In this document: in pieces, positions 7,026 through 16,901 of the stretch
How positions within the stretch are numbered: the stretch's first letter is position 1
How the letters are laid out: each line of letters starts with the position of its first letter
Source of the DNA: Gemmatimonadota bacterium
GTDB taxonomy: Bacteria > Gemmatimonadota > Gemmatimonadetes > Gemmatimonadales > Gemmatimonadaceae
Direction of reading: 5' to 3'
NCBI GenBank assembly: GCA_016719105.1
Contig: JADKAQ010000024.1
Span: forward strand, 38,582-102,581
Length of the DNA: 64,000 nucleotides
Position numbers and translations under genes: made by a program
The notes under the pieces: generated by a model
Told to the model about the DNA's origin: nothing
What the model saw: only the letters and a program-made list of their open reading frames with translations
Databases searched by the model: none

Positions 7026-9794
7026 CTATTCCACCACGAACACCACTGCCGTTCGTGCGGGGATCGTGAAGCGTCCGCTCGCGGTCTCGACGCGCGCCGT
7101 CGCCGCCGATCGATCGGCGGCCGCTGGAGCCCGATGCACGGGGTGCAGGACCCAACGCTTCCCCTTCTCCTCCGGCAGGTCGAGCACGCGCTCCTCGGCG
7201 GCGACATTCACGAGATAGAGCACTTCGCGAAAGCGCGCCCCAGGGTACCCGGCGCCATCGAGGTGCCCGACGATCACCGTCGGGTCCTGCGTCGCCCCAA
7301 CGTTCCGGAACTGCAGGCGCTTCGAGACGTCTGCCGCCGTGCGCAGGCGAAAGAGCGTCGAACTCGCGCGGATACGCAGGAGGTCGAGTGCGGCATCGCG
7401 CGTCCAGCGAATCTCCGCCGACGTCGGGGCGATGCTCGTATCGGCCAGCACGGGGCGCATCACCGGCCAATCGTCCTTGTTCCGGTGCGCGGGCGGGAGT
7501 CCCCCACCGAAGCCGTTGGTGGTGTAGCTCCAGTCGAGGCGGTTGAACCAGTCGCCCGAATCGAACGAGTCGCGATCGAGCGACTTGGAGCGGAGGATTT
7601 CGATCCCGGCGTGCAGGTAGGCAATCCCCTGGCTCAGCGCGACGAAGGCGATCCCCAACAGCTGGCTGCGGGCGCGCTGCTCGCGCGACGTCCCGCGCGG
7701 GAGGCGCAGGGCATTGAGGTCGAAGAGCGTGAGGTTGTCGTGGTTCTCCACGTAGTTGACGACCTCGCTCGGCTCCTGCGCATAGCCGGCGGGCTGGCCG
7801 CCGTAGTCGAAGCGCGACAATGGGCGGCGCACCCCGTCGGCGCCGGTCATCTCGTAGTCGCGCAGCGTCCCGGCGAGCCCCACGCGCGCCAGGTCGGCGG
7901 CCCTGAGCCCGTCGGCGCGGCGGTCGCGCCCGGCATTCGGGGCATTGGGGGCATCGAGCAGTCCGTTGAGCAGCCCCTGGTTGGCCACGAGCCCCTCACC
8001 CCCGTCGCAGCAGCCCCCCCCGCGCAGCGCATCGCGGGCGCGGTCGCTGAAGGTGGCGATTCCGCTCCCACCTAACGATCGCTGCGATGCCTGGACGAAT
8101 CGCGCCCCGTTCGCCACCTCGCCAAAGTCCCATCCCTCCCCCAGGAGCGGGATGTGGCGCCCGGCGGCCGCGTCGACGGCGCGTTGCAGCTGGGCCATCG
8201 CTCCTCGCGGCTGGTGCCCCATGAGGTCGAAGCGGAACGAGTCGATGCGATAGTGGCGCGCCCACGTCGCCGTCGACTCGACCATGAGCTTGGCCATCAT
8301 CGCGTGCTCGGTCGCGGTGTTCTCGCAGCAGGTGGAGCGCTCCATTGCCCCGTTCGCACTCAGGCGGTGGTAGTAGCCGGGGACGATGCGATCGAGGACC
8401 GACTTGGGGGCCTGCCCGGCGGCAAAGGTGTGGTTGTACACGACGTCCATGCCGACGCGCAGCCCCGCCGCGTGCAGCGCCTGGACCATCGCGCGGAACT
8501 CGCGCACGCGACCCGCCGCGTCATCGGCGTCGGTGGCGTAGCTCCCTTCGGGGACCGTGTAGTGAAAGGGGTCGTAGCCCCAGTTGAAGCAGTCACGATC
8601 CCGCACCGCGCTCACGGCCCCCTGCTGCTGCTCGGAGTTGGCCGCCGCCGACGGGATCGCGGGGACCACGCACCCCACCTCGGGGACGGTCGACAGGTCG
8701 TACGCGGGGAGGAGGTGCACGTCGGTGATGCCCGCCGAGCCTAACGCGCGCAGGTGGCGCATCCCGGCCGACCGTGGCTCGGTGAAGGCGAGGTACTTCC
8801 CGCGCCACGCCGCACGCACCGTGGAGTCCTGCGCCGAAAAGTCGCGCACGTGCAGTTCGTAGACCGTGAGGTCGGTGGCGGCGCGCAACGGTGCTGGCCG
8901 ACGCGCCATGCGCCACCCATTCGGCTGCGTGCGCGGGTCGTCCAGCGAGAGCAGGACGCTCCGCCTGGAGTTCGCGGTGAGGGCCACGGCATACGGATCG
9001 GTGACGCGATTGCGCACGATGCCGACGCCGGGGACGAACAGCTCCACTACATAGAGGTAGCCAGCCCCGCGCACGTGGCCGCGCAGGGGCGCGCGCCAGA
9101 TGCCAGTCGTCTCGTCGCGCACGAGCGGCACGACCGTGGCGGAGTCGCCGGTGGCGCGCGGATACACGCAGGCCGCGACCGCGCGCGCCGTCGGCGCCCA
9201 CACGGCGAGCCCTCCGCCAGCCGTGCCGAGCGCCTGCAGCGTCGCCCCGAGGTCCGGGGCGTCGGCGGCGCGCGCATACAGGTCATCGAGCGCCCCCGGA
9301 AGCTGGATCCCGGTCGCCTCGAGCACGCGCCCGTCCGCATCCTCCCGGACCAGGACGTGCTGGTCGCGAAGCAAACCAGCCACCTGGTCCCGGCGCTCGA
9401 CGGGAAGCGTTAGGCGCACCCCCGCGGCGAGGAAGCGAAAGCGCTCCGCCACCTCGGCGGGGAGTGGCGACGGATCGCGCGCGAGCGGAATGCGGGCATC
9501 GGCCCCCTCGACGGCGGCGCCGCGCGCCACCTGCAGCGTTGCCCCCGCCGATTTGTAGAGGGCATAGCGCCCGTCGGCGGGGGCCCCCGGCCATTGCAGC
9601 TGTTGCCGCGAGAGCCAGTAGGCCGACGCGCCGGTCTCGGCGTACCGCACGCGCACCAGCGTGTCGGCCAGCGCGGGGGAGACGCACGCCTGCGCCAGTC
9701 CCTGCTGGGGCAAGGCGAGCGCGCGCGAGGGGGTCGGCAGGAGCAACAGCGCGCACGGCGCCAACACGCGAAGGACCGACGCGCGCAGGGTCAT
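7026..9794 (-). CDS. Secreted pullulanase-type alpha-1,6-glucosidase (GH13)
   Basis: About 922 residues. It hydrolyses alpha-1,6 branches in pullulan, starch or glycogen. Order: signal peptide (VLRVLAPCALLLLPTPSRALA), an N-terminal beta domain, a CBM48-like segment (GGLAVWAPTARAVAACVY), then the GH13 barrel with region I MDVVYNHT (~446), region II DSFRFDLMGH with the Asp nucleophile (~515), region III GEGWDFG with the acid/base Glu (~548), and region IV VENHDN (~680). The C-terminal domain is the DUF3372-like part seen in PulA-type enzymes. The YNWGYDP-type motif appears as FNWGYDPFHY. The open frame extends to 9875, but ATG 9794 gives the best signal peptide. Function in external starch use is inferred. 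Confidence 0.88.
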   Translation of the reverse strand: MTLRASVLRVLAPCALLLLPTPSRALALPQQGLAQACVSPALADTLVRVRYAETGASAYWLSRQQLQWPGAPADGRYALYKSAGATLQVARGAAVEGADARIPLARDPSPLPAEVAERFRFLAAGVRLTLPVERRDQVAGLLRDQHVLVREDADGRVLEATGIQLPGALDDLYARAADAPDLGATLQALGTAGGGLAVWAPTARAVAACVYPRATGDSATVVPLVRDETTGIWRAPLRGHVRGAGYLYVVELFVPGVGIVRNRVTDPYAVALTANSRRSVLLSLDDPRTQPNGWRMARRPAPLRAATDLTVYELHVRDFSAQDSTVRAAWRGKYLAFTEPRSAGMRHLRALGSAGITDVHLLPAYDLSTVPEVGCVVPAIPSAAANSEQQQGAVSAVRDRDCFNWGYDPFHYTVPEGSYATDADDAAGRVREFRAMVQALHAAGLRVGMDVVYNHTFAAGQAPKSVLDRIVPGYYHRLSANGAMERSTCCENTATEHAMMAKLMVESTATWARHYRIDSFRFDLMGHQPRGAMAQLQRAVDAAAGRHIPLLGEGWDFGEVANGARFVQASQRSLGGSGIATFSDRARDALRGGGCCDGGEGLVANQGLLNGLLDAPNAPNAGRDRRADGLRAADLARVGLAGTLRDYEMTGADGVRRPLSRFDYGGQPAGYAQEPSEVVNYVENHDNLTLFDLNALRLPRGTSREQRARSQLLGIAFVALSQGIAYLHAGIEILRSKSLDRDSFDSGDWFNRLDWSYTTNGFGGGLPPAHRNKDDWPVMRPVLADTSIAPTSAEIRWTRDAALDLLRIRASSTLFRLRTAADVSKRLQFRNVGATQDPTVIVGHLDGAGYPGARFREVLYLVNVAAEERVLDLPEEKGKRWVLHPVHRAPAAADRSAATARVETASGRFTIPARTAVVFVVE

Positions 9795-9942
9795 CGCGCG
9801 CGTCGAACAGACCGATCGGGGCACGCGCGACATCGTTTTGGCGAGGAGGAAAGCGGGCGACGAGAGTGGCGGCATGACTTCAAGCTACTGGCCTCCGCGG
9901 CTTCGGCCATACGCACGACGGGGCGACGTCTCGGCGCGCCGC

Positions 9943-12900
9943 TCAGCGTTCGGATATCGTGGCCCGTGCCCGTTCACGATGTCGCTGCAGCACGCGCACC
10001 TCCGGATCGATGACCAACTCGTCCGGACGCGACGAGAGCGTCCACTGCGCGCGCGCCGTTCGACCGGCGCCGAGCATCACCCGCTGTCGACCGTCAGCGA
10101 TCGCCTCGCCGTTCCGCCTGGCGTCGACATCGACGCTGATCGTCCCGGTTCCGGCGTTTCGGATGACGGCGTCGCAACGCCATGCCGTCCCCTGCCGCTG
10201 GCACTGGCTTCGGTCGATGGCCAACTCGGGGAGTGCCGTGCTCCCTAACCACTGCGCCACCTCGAGCTCCAGCGCCACGGGGTCTGGCGCCACCGCACGC
10301 AGGGATTCGAGCAATGAGGCCGGAGTGGCCGCGGTCCCCAGCCGCTGGTGCCGCGCGATGAGTTGCTGCAACGCCGCGAAGGTCCGCCGCTCCCCAAGGT
10401 GCTGGTGCAGCATCCACATGGCCCACGCCCCGCGCTTCTGCAGCACGGACTCGTCCGCCGTCCCGTCTTCCGACGTCTCGAGAATGGGTCGCTCCCTGCT
10501 CGTCGAGCGCCCGGCGAGGTACTGTGCCTCGAGCGCACGGGCGAAGGCCATGCGCGCCTGCGGGCCCAGTTCGGCGTCGATGAGGAGGAGCGCCGAGTAG
10601 TCGGCCAGTCCCTCGGCGAGCATTCCGGTTCCCGGGCCTTCGGCAATGTTGAGCAGGTGCCCCCACCACTGGTGCGCGGCTTCGTGCGCCGCGACGGCAA
10701 AGGCGAGCCCGCCACGCACCCCCTCCGGTGTGCGCCACCCTAACCCTTCGGAGACGGCGATGGTCGTCGGGTAGGCGGTGGCCTGCGTCTCGAGGTCCGG
10801 GGACTCGGCCAGCCGCAGTTCCTGCCACGGATACGGGGCGTACCACTCGGCGTAGCGAGTGCGCGCCGCCCGGAGCGCGTGCAGGACGTTAGGCGCCCTG
10901 GACGCGTGCGCCGCCAGGTGAAAGACGGCGGCCCCCGGGGCGCGCGCCACGTTCCACCGTCCCGCCATGAGCGAGAGCGCGCCGACCGGGTGCTCGGTGG
11001 CCCAGGTGACGGTCGAACGGTTGCCCACGGTTTCCTGTGCGACCAGGTCGCCGACACCGTTCACCGTGTACTGGCTTGGCGCGCTCACGGTCATGCGCGA
11101 CGTGAAGCCACGCGCGTCGCGCTCGGCGCCGACGAGTGCCGGGAGGAAGGCCCCGCGATGGGTGGAGAGGACCGTCGCCTCGGGGAGGATGTAGCTCGAG
11201 GCGCCGCCGCCGTTGCGCGTGTAGCGGGCCGGCATGGTGGCCCGATAGCGAAAGCCGACGCGCACGCGCTCGCCCGGACGCAGCGGCGCGGTGAGCGCCA
11301 CCTCTACGGTGTCGCGCACTCGCCGTCCCGTCGAGCGCTCGGCGCCGCCCTCCCATATCACCTCGCCGAGGACGGCGGGGACGTGAAAGCGCAGCGACTG
11401 CAGCGTCGAGGCGCCACTGTTCTCGACGTCGTACGTACCGCGCGCGCCCATCGTGTGCGCCTGCGGCTCCAGTTCGATGGTGAGGTCGATGTGTGCGAGG
11501 CGCGTCCCGAACGGTGCACCCTCCCGCGCACCGGTGGCCGGCAGGCCTTCGCTCGCTGCTGATGCCACGCTCGCCCCGCGCGCTGGCGCTGCGCGGTCGA
11601 TGCGCACCGCCAACAACCCGGCGGCGACGGCGGGGACGACCGCGAGCGGAGCGAGGCGCCATCCGGCGCGCAGGACATGCACGGGGCGCCGGCGTTCCTT
11701 CCCGCGGGACACGTCACGCTCGGTGCGCGCAAAGGCGCGGCTGGCGACGGCGAAGCAGAGCGCCGCCGAGCCTAACGCGAGCAGGCGGTTGAGCAGCAGG
11801 GGGGGACCGTTGAGCGGGAACGGGCCGAAGTCGGTCCATCGCAGCGCTCCCCAGAGCGGCCAGTTGGAGAGCCAGGTCATCCCGCCGCCCATGAAGTGCG
11901 CAGCGGTGAGCACCAGCGTGGCCAGGCCGATCGCCAGCGCGCTGGTGCGCTGTCGCACGACCACCATCACCGCCATGACGAACGACGTCCAGAGGATGAA
12001 GGTGGGGGCGAGGACGAGGCCAAAGACGAGCAGCAGAGGCCCGGCCTCGATGCGCGCTCCGGGCTGCAGCACCGCGGCGCCGATCCCGCCGACGACGCAC
12101 ACCGCCAGGAGCACGACGACGAGGGTGAGCGCCGCGATTCCCCTCCCGCTGAGCATCGCGGTCGTGGGGATCGGCGACGACAGGGCGAGCGACTCGAAGC
12201 CGGTGGCGCGATCGCGGTGCATCATCTCCACCACCGTGAAGAGGAGGTAGAGGCAGACGAGTACCGTGACGACCGGGATGGTGCGGACCGCGAAGTCACC
12301 GGCCGAGGTGAGGAGCGGGAGGCCGTAGTCGTCCACTTCGCCCCCGCCCACCTCCATGACGATGGCGAGGAGGGCGAGCCCGAAGAGATACCCCGCCGGC
12401 TGCGCACGCAGTTCGCGCAACTCGGCGGTGAGCACGGTGCGGAGCCCGGTAAACCACCCTGGGGCGCGGCTCTGCATCCGCAACTCACCCAACGGGGCAA
12501 AGGTCGCACGGGTGGGACGCGCGGTGACGGCCGTCGCTGCGCCTGACGGCGGCGCGTCCGTGCGGCGGGCGCGCCGCACGCCGAGGGCCCAGACCGCGGC
12601 GGCGGGGACCATCAGCGTGAGCAAGCGGCCCGCGACAATCGTGGCATCGAGCGCCAACGGTGCGGTGTTGTAGTAGCCGAGGCCACGATCCTCGGCGAAG
12701 AGCGAATGGGAGAGCCAGCGCAGCCCGGTGGGATCGAGCACCATGAGCGTATGATCGAGCCACGGCGCGATCCCGACCGGGTGCCAGTTCCAGAAGAGGG
12801 CGAACTGCGCCACGTACAGCGCGGTCGGGAGTGCGTAGACCAGCATCGGGCGGCGTGTGGCGGCACCGAGTGAGAAGGCAAGACCGGCCATCCACAGCAC

Positions 12901-13395
12901 CCCGGGCAGGGCAAGGACGACCAATGGGACGACGTACGACGCCAGCGAGAAGGGGCCGCGCGCCACGCCGCCGACCCCCAACTCCCGGAAGGCCATCACG
13001 ACCAGCAGGTGCACACCTAACGCGAGCAGCAGGGCCGCGACGACGCCCGCCAGCTTGGCCACCAAGTATTCGCGCGTGCTCACCGGTGAGCTGCCGATCA
13101 GATCGGTCATCCCCACTTCGTCGTCGCGCAGGACGGTCAGCCCGGCCATGAGCGCGACGAAGAAGGGATAGACGAAGAACGCACTCATCGCGAAGGTCGG
13201 GGCGAGCGCGTGCACCGAGTTGGCGAAGGCGCGCACCCCATCCACCGTCTCCCCACCGCCGCGAATCATCGCCACGGGGTTGAGCGTGCTGGTGGCCGCC
13301 ACGACGATCAGGAGCAGCGTCCAGAACGGCGCGCCACGCAGCTGCGTGCGCAGTTCGAGCGAGGCGATCGCCTGCATACGCGCGCGTGGCATCAC
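9943..13395 (-). CDS. ABC-2 type permease fused to M1-family aminopeptidase
   Basis: An 1150-residue protein joining two modules. Residues ~1-570 form an ABC-2 permease with two sets of membrane segments (WTLLLIVVAATSTLNPVAMI; AFFVYPFFVALMAGLTVL; LLFTVVEMMHRDRATGFESL). After another membrane span near 580-600 comes an M1-like ectodomain: beta-rich N-terminal domain, then the zinc motif HEAAHQWWGH (~903) with the third ligand Glu 18-20 residues on in LAEGLADY. The GAMEN exopeptidase motif is not obvious. The start overlaps the stop of the ATPase gene (ATGA), so the two form one transporter. The role may be export or quality control of a peptide; similar fusions exist in several phyla but their substrate is unknown to me. 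Confidence 0.88.
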   Translation of the reverse strand: MMPRARMQAIASLELRTQLRGAPFWTLLLIVVAATSTLNPVAMIRGGGETVDGVRAFANSVHALAPTFAMSAFFVYPFFVALMAGLTVLRDDEVGMTDLIGSSPVSTREYLVAKLAGVVAALLLALGVHLLVVMAFRELGVGGVARGPFSLASYVVPLVVLALPGVLWMAGLAFSLGAATRRPMLVYALPTALYVAQFALFWNWHPVGIAPWLDHTLMVLDPTGLRWLSHSLFAEDRGLGYYNTAPLALDATIVAGRLLTLMVPAAAVWALGVRRARRTDAPPSGAATAVTARPTRATFAPLGELRMQSRAPGWFTGLRTVLTAELRELRAQPAGYLFGLALLAIVMEVGGGEVDDYGLPLLTSAGDFAVRTIPVVTVLVCLYLLFTVVEMMHRDRATGFESLALSSPIPTTAMLSGRGIAALTLVVVLLAVCVVGGIGAAVLQPGARIEAGPLLLVFGLVLAPTFILWTSFVMAVMVVVRQRTSALAIGLATLVLTAAHFMGGGMTWLSNWPLWGALRWTDFGPFPLNGPPLLLNRLLALGSAALCFAVASRAFARTERDVSRGKERRRPVHVLRAGWRLAPLAVVPAVAAGLLAVRIDRAAPARGASVASAASEGLPATGAREGAPFGTRLAHIDLTIELEPQAHTMGARGTYDVENSGASTLQSLRFHVPAVLGEVIWEGGAERSTGRRVRDTVEVALTAPLRPGERVRVGFRYRATMPARYTRNGGGASSYILPEATVLSTHRGAFLPALVGAERDARGFTSRMTVSAPSQYTVNGVGDLVAQETVGNRSTVTWATEHPVGALSLMAGRWNVARAPGAAVFHLAAHASRAPNVLHALRAARTRYAEWYAPYPWQELRLAESPDLETQATAYPTTIAVSEGLGWRTPEGVRGGLAFAVAAHEAAHQWWGHLLNIAEGPGTGMLAEGLADYSALLLIDAELGPQARMAFARALEAQYLAGRSTSRERPILETSEDGTADESVLQKRGAWAMWMLHQHLGERRTFAALQQLIARHQRLGTAATPASLLESLRAVAPDPVALELEVAQWLGSTALPELAIDRSQCQRQGTAWRCDAVIRNAGTGTISVDVDARRNGEAIADGRQRVMLGAGRTARAQWTLSSRPDELVIDPEVRVLQRHRERARATISER

Positions 13396-14285
13396 GCCAC
13401 ACCGCGCAGCGACGGATGTCGCGATTGCGTCAGGAGCAGGTAGGCATCGTCGAGCTTGGCCTGGACGCCGTGAAAACCGTCGGGGACCACGCCGTCCGGG
13501 GCGTGCACGCGCAGCCGATGGCGCCCCTCGACCAGGTACGATTCGGTCACGTGGAAGCGCGCGCTGATCGCCTCGAGGGCGTTGCGCCCCACTTCGCCCT
13601 CGAACATCGCCCCGGCCAGCGCGTCGCGTGCAGCCGACGGCGTGGTGGAGGCGAGGATCGTCCCCTGGTGCAGCACCGCAAAACGCGGGCAGAGGACGGC
13701 GACGTCGTCCACGATGTGCGTCGACAGGAGCACGATACGCGACTCGGCGAGTTCGGCCAGCAATCGATAGAAGCGAAGGCGCTCTTCGGGATCGAGACCG
13801 GCCGTCGGTTCGTCGACGATGATCAGGCGCGGGTCGCCCGCGATGGCCTGCGCGATCCCCAGTCGCTGGCGCATCCCGCCCGAGTAGCTCCGGACCGGTC
13901 GTCGTGCGGCCGCGCCGAGGTTCACGCGTTCGAGCAGCGCCTCCACGAGGGCATCGATCCCGCCCGGGTGCGACACCCCCTTCAGCTGCAACATGTGGCG
14001 CAGCATGGCGTGCCCCGTCAGGTGCGGATAGAACCCGAAGTACTGCGGGAGGTAGCCCAGCCTGGGCCAGAGGCGTTCCGGGTGCCCCGTGATGTCGTCG
14101 CCGTCGAGGATGATGTGCCCGGCGGACGGCTCGAGCAGCCCGGCGAGGATCCGCATGAAGGTCGTCTTCCCCGCCCCGTTAGGGCCCAGCAGGCCGAACA
14201 TCCCGGTGGGGACATCGAGCGAGGTGCCACGGAGCGCGTGCACGGGACCGGGATACCACTTGGCGAGGGCGCGGATCTCGAGCAT
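13392..14285 (-). CDS. ABC transporter ATP-binding protein, partner of the permease/peptidase fusion
   Basis: 297 residues. Walker A GPNGAGKTT (~35), Q-loop near YLPQYFG, signature YSGGMRQRLGIAQA (~137), Walker B LIIVDEPTAGLDP (~155) and a switch histidine in LLSTHIVDD. The C-terminal ~90 residues are the accessory domain seen in CcmA/NodI-like exporter ATPases. It is first in a two-gene operon and overlaps the permease/peptidase gene by four bases. It energises that membrane protein. Confidence 0.92.
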   Translation of the reverse strand: MLEIRALAKWYPGPVHALRGTSLDVPTGMFGLLGPNGAGKTTFMRILAGLLEPSAGHIILDGDDITGHPERLWPRLGYLPQYFGFYPHLTGHAMLRHMLQLKGVSHPGGIDALVEALLERVNLGAAARRPVRSYSGGMRQRLGIAQAIAGDPRLIIVDEPTAGLDPEERLRFYRLLAELAESRIVLLSTHIVDDVAVLCPRFAVLHQGTILASTTPSAARDALAGAMFEGEVGRNALEAISARFHVTESYLVEGRHRLRVHAPDGVVPDGFHGVQAKLDDAYLLLTQSRHPSLRGVA

Positions 14286-14535
14286 GGCGGCGGCGGAGGC
14301 AGCGAGGAGGAGGGGGGAACGTGTCGAGCACGGGCGGGTGTGCGATCGTACGCTGGGTGACGATGGGGCGTTTCACCCCCCTCAGGTGCGGGACGCTTGT
14401 CCTATCTTCGTGCACGGCGGCGTCCCCAACCCGGCCTTGGGCCCCTACATTCGTACGTTGGTCGCCGCGTCACGCCGTCTCGCTCGCGCAGGGTCTTTCG
14501 CCCCGCGAGGCTCCCTTCGCCCTTCCCTCCCCCAT

Positions 14536-16187
14536 ATGTCCGCCGCACGCACCCGCACGCTGCTCGCCAGCGCACTCGTCATCGCCGCGAGCACCCCGCT
14601 CGCCGCGCAGCAGGAGGTCGTCGACAGCACCACGCTCCGCCGCTTCTACCAGGAGGAGTGGACCAGCGGGCAGGTGATGTCGATCGCCAGCTGGCTCACC
14701 GACGTCCATGGCCCCCGCCTCACGGGGTCGCCAGGCGCAAAGGCCGCCGGCGAATGGGCGGTGAAGACGATGAAGGAGTGGGGGCTGTCGAACGTGGGGT
14801 TCGAGTACTGGAGCCCCCGGTTCCCCGGGTGGCGCAACGACCGCCTCACGGTGCAGGTGCTCTCGCCGACCCCCTTCGAGGTCGACGCGGCACCGCGCGC
14901 GTGGTCGGCCGGCACCTCGGGACCGGTCAAGGGCGAGGCGAAGCTCGTGATCATGACGAGCTGGGGCGACACGACCAAGTACGCGGGGGCGTTGCGCGGC
15001 GCGCTCGTCCTGCTGGGCGCCCCCCCGCAACTCGCGCCGCACCTCAAGGCCGACGCCAAGCGGTACACGGATGAGGAGCTGGACAAGATGGCCGCAGCAG
15101 GCGTCCCCGATCCCCGCTCCGGGGGCTTCGCGATTCCGCGCAACCCGGCCGCGATGGGGGCGATGGCGCGTCGTTTCGCCGGCACGACGCTTCGCCCGGC
15201 GAACGACACGGCCGCGCTTCGCTGGTTCTCGCGCCAGGGCGTCGCGGCGATCCTGCTCCCGGCACGCGGCGACGACGGCACGATCTTCACCGACAACGGC
15301 TCGCCGCGCACCCCCGGCGTTGCCCAGGTGCCCATGGTCCACGTGGCAGGCGAGCACTACGGGCGCATCGCCCGCATCCTCGAAAAGGGGATCCCGGTCA
15401 CAATCGCCCTCGACATGGCGAACACCGTGACGCCCGAGGCCGAATCGTTCAACATCGTTGCCGAGATTCCCGGGACCGACCCGGCGCTCAAGGACGAGGT
15501 GGTCATGCTGGGGGCGCACTTCGACTCGTGGCACGCGGGGACCGGCGCCACCGACAATGCCGCCGGGACGGCGGTGATGATGGAGGCCCTGCGCCTGATC
15601 AAGACGAGCGGGCTCAAGCCGCGCCGCACGATCCGCATCGGCCTGTGGACGGGAGAGGAACAGGGGCTATTCGGTTCACGCGAGTACGTCGCGCGCCACC
15701 TGGGCGAACGCGTGTTTCGCGTGGACTCGAACGGCTTTACCCCTACCGATACCGTGCAAGCCCTCCCCGCCTACGAGAAGCACGCCGGCTACTTCAACGT
15801 GGACAATGGGACGGGGAAGATTCGTGGTGTGTACCTGCAGGGGAACACGCAGGTGAAGGACGCCTTCTCGGCGTGGATCGCTCCGCTCAAGGACAAGGGG
15901 GTCACGACCGTCTCCCCGGCCAACACGAGCGGCACGGACCATCAGGCCTTCGACGCCATCGGCCTGGGGGCTGGCAGTTCATCCAGGACCCGGTGGACTA
16001 CGACACGCGCACGCACCACAGCAACCAGGACCTCTTCGAGCGGCTCGTGCCCGACGACATGAAGCACAATGCCGCGGTGGTGGCGGGCTTCGTGTGGCAG
16101 GCCGCGCAGCGCAGCACGAAGCTCCCGGGCAAGGCTGGCTGGCCGATCGTCGTGCAGGACAAGCGCGCGAAGCCGATCTCGGAATAG
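14536..16187 (+). CDS. Exported M28-family zinc metallopeptidase, frameshifted near 15967
   Basis: Signal peptide TLLASALVIAASTPLAAQ, a propeptide-like region, a PA-type insert (LRGALVLLGAPP ... IPRNPAAMGAMA), then the M28 core: GAHFDSWHAGTGATDNAAG (first zinc His and bridging Asp), GEEQGLFGS (catalytic and ligand Glu), and the last His in SGTDHQAFDAIGL. Right after IGL the frame breaks in a run of five G; one missing base restores GGWQFIQDPVDYDTRTHHSNQDL and a family-typical end at 16187. As written the frame stops at 16062 with an Arg/Thr-rich nonsense tail. ATG 14536 sits just before the signal peptide. Likely an aminopeptidase or carboxypeptidase Q-like enzyme acting outside the cytoplasm. 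Confidence 0.85.
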
Positions 16188-16229
16188 GAGCGCGGGCGTG
16201 TGAGGGCCGGCCTCACCGCCGCCCACCAA

Positions 16230-16284
16230 CACGTTGGGGTCAGCCTCATCGAACGATCTATTCGATGGCGCTGACCCCAACGTG
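16230..16284. repeat. TGGGGTCAG-family hairpin, copy 2
   Basis: Arms 16230-16253 and 16261-16284 pair over 24 positions with two mismatches around a 7-base loop; the core is TTGGGGTCAGC / GCTGACCCCAA. It lies between two convergent genes (M28 peptidase and SCO1) and is nearly identical to the element at 6481-6525, including the inner TCATCGA/TTCGATG part. Confidence 0.75.
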
Positions 16285-16310
16285 CAAAAGCCGGAACGCC
16301 CGGGACCTGG

Positions 16311-16901
16311 CTACGATTCGTCAGCCAGGATCTGCCGGATCCCCGCCACGATCTGGTCGACCGTGGCCTCGTACGGAAACTGCAGTCGCACGCGCCCCTT
16401 GGCATCGAGCGCGTACAGCGTGGTGGAGTGCGAGACCGTGTACGGCGCCGCCGACTCAGGCGTCGGGACGATCTCGTACTTCGCCCCATACAACTTGACC
16501 ACCGTGTCGACTTCCTCGCGCGTCCCGGTGAGGCCCAGGGCGTCGAGGTCGAACTGGTCGAGGTCGGCCTTGAGCACCTCGGGGGTATCGCGCTCGGGAT
16601 CGACGGTGATGTAGAGCGTCTTCACCTTCGGGCGATCCTCTCCCAGGCGGCGTGTCACCGAGGAGAGCTTGGAAAGGGTGGTGGGGCAGACGTCGGGACA
16701 GAAGCTGTAGCCGAAGAAGATCAGCACCACCTTGCCCCGTTGCGAGGCGAGCTCGAAGCGCTGGCTCGTGTGGTCGGTCAACGAGAAGTCGCCGCCGATG
16801 GGCTCGATGGGGAGCGCCGGCTTCCGGTCGCATGCGCCGGCCGCCACCGTGAGGGCGACGAGCGCGAGCGCGCGCCCCCACGAGCCGCGCCGCCCGATCA
16901 C
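16311..16901 (-). CDS. SCO1/SenC/PrrC-family copper protein
   Basis: 196 residues, lipoprotein signal ending VAAGAC. The thioredoxin-like fold carries the SCO copper site: FCPDVCPTT (CxxxC, ~75) and the distal His in YTVSHSTTLYALD, with the DPERDTPEVL loop. SCO proteins deliver copper to, or reduce cysteines of, the CuA site of cytochrome c oxidase at the outer face of the membrane. Its start overlaps the stop of the PCuAC gene (ATGA), so SCO1 and PCuAC are made together, the known functional pair for CuA assembly. Confidence 0.92.
   Translation of the reverse strand: MIGRRGSWGRALALVALTVAAGACDRKPALPIEPIGGDFSLTDHTSQRFELASQRGKVVLIFFGYSFCPDVCPTTLSKLSSVTRRLGEDRPKVKTLYITVDPERDTPEVLKADLDQFDLDALGLTGTREEVDTVVKLYGAKYEIVPTPESAAPYTVSHSTTLYALDAKGRVRLQFPYEATVDQIVAGIRQILADES

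Noticed and set aside
7134..9413. Plus-strand open frames opposite the pullulanase gene
   Set aside because: Shadow frames rich in Arg/Val/Gly with no domain; the minus strand carries all four GH13 motifs.
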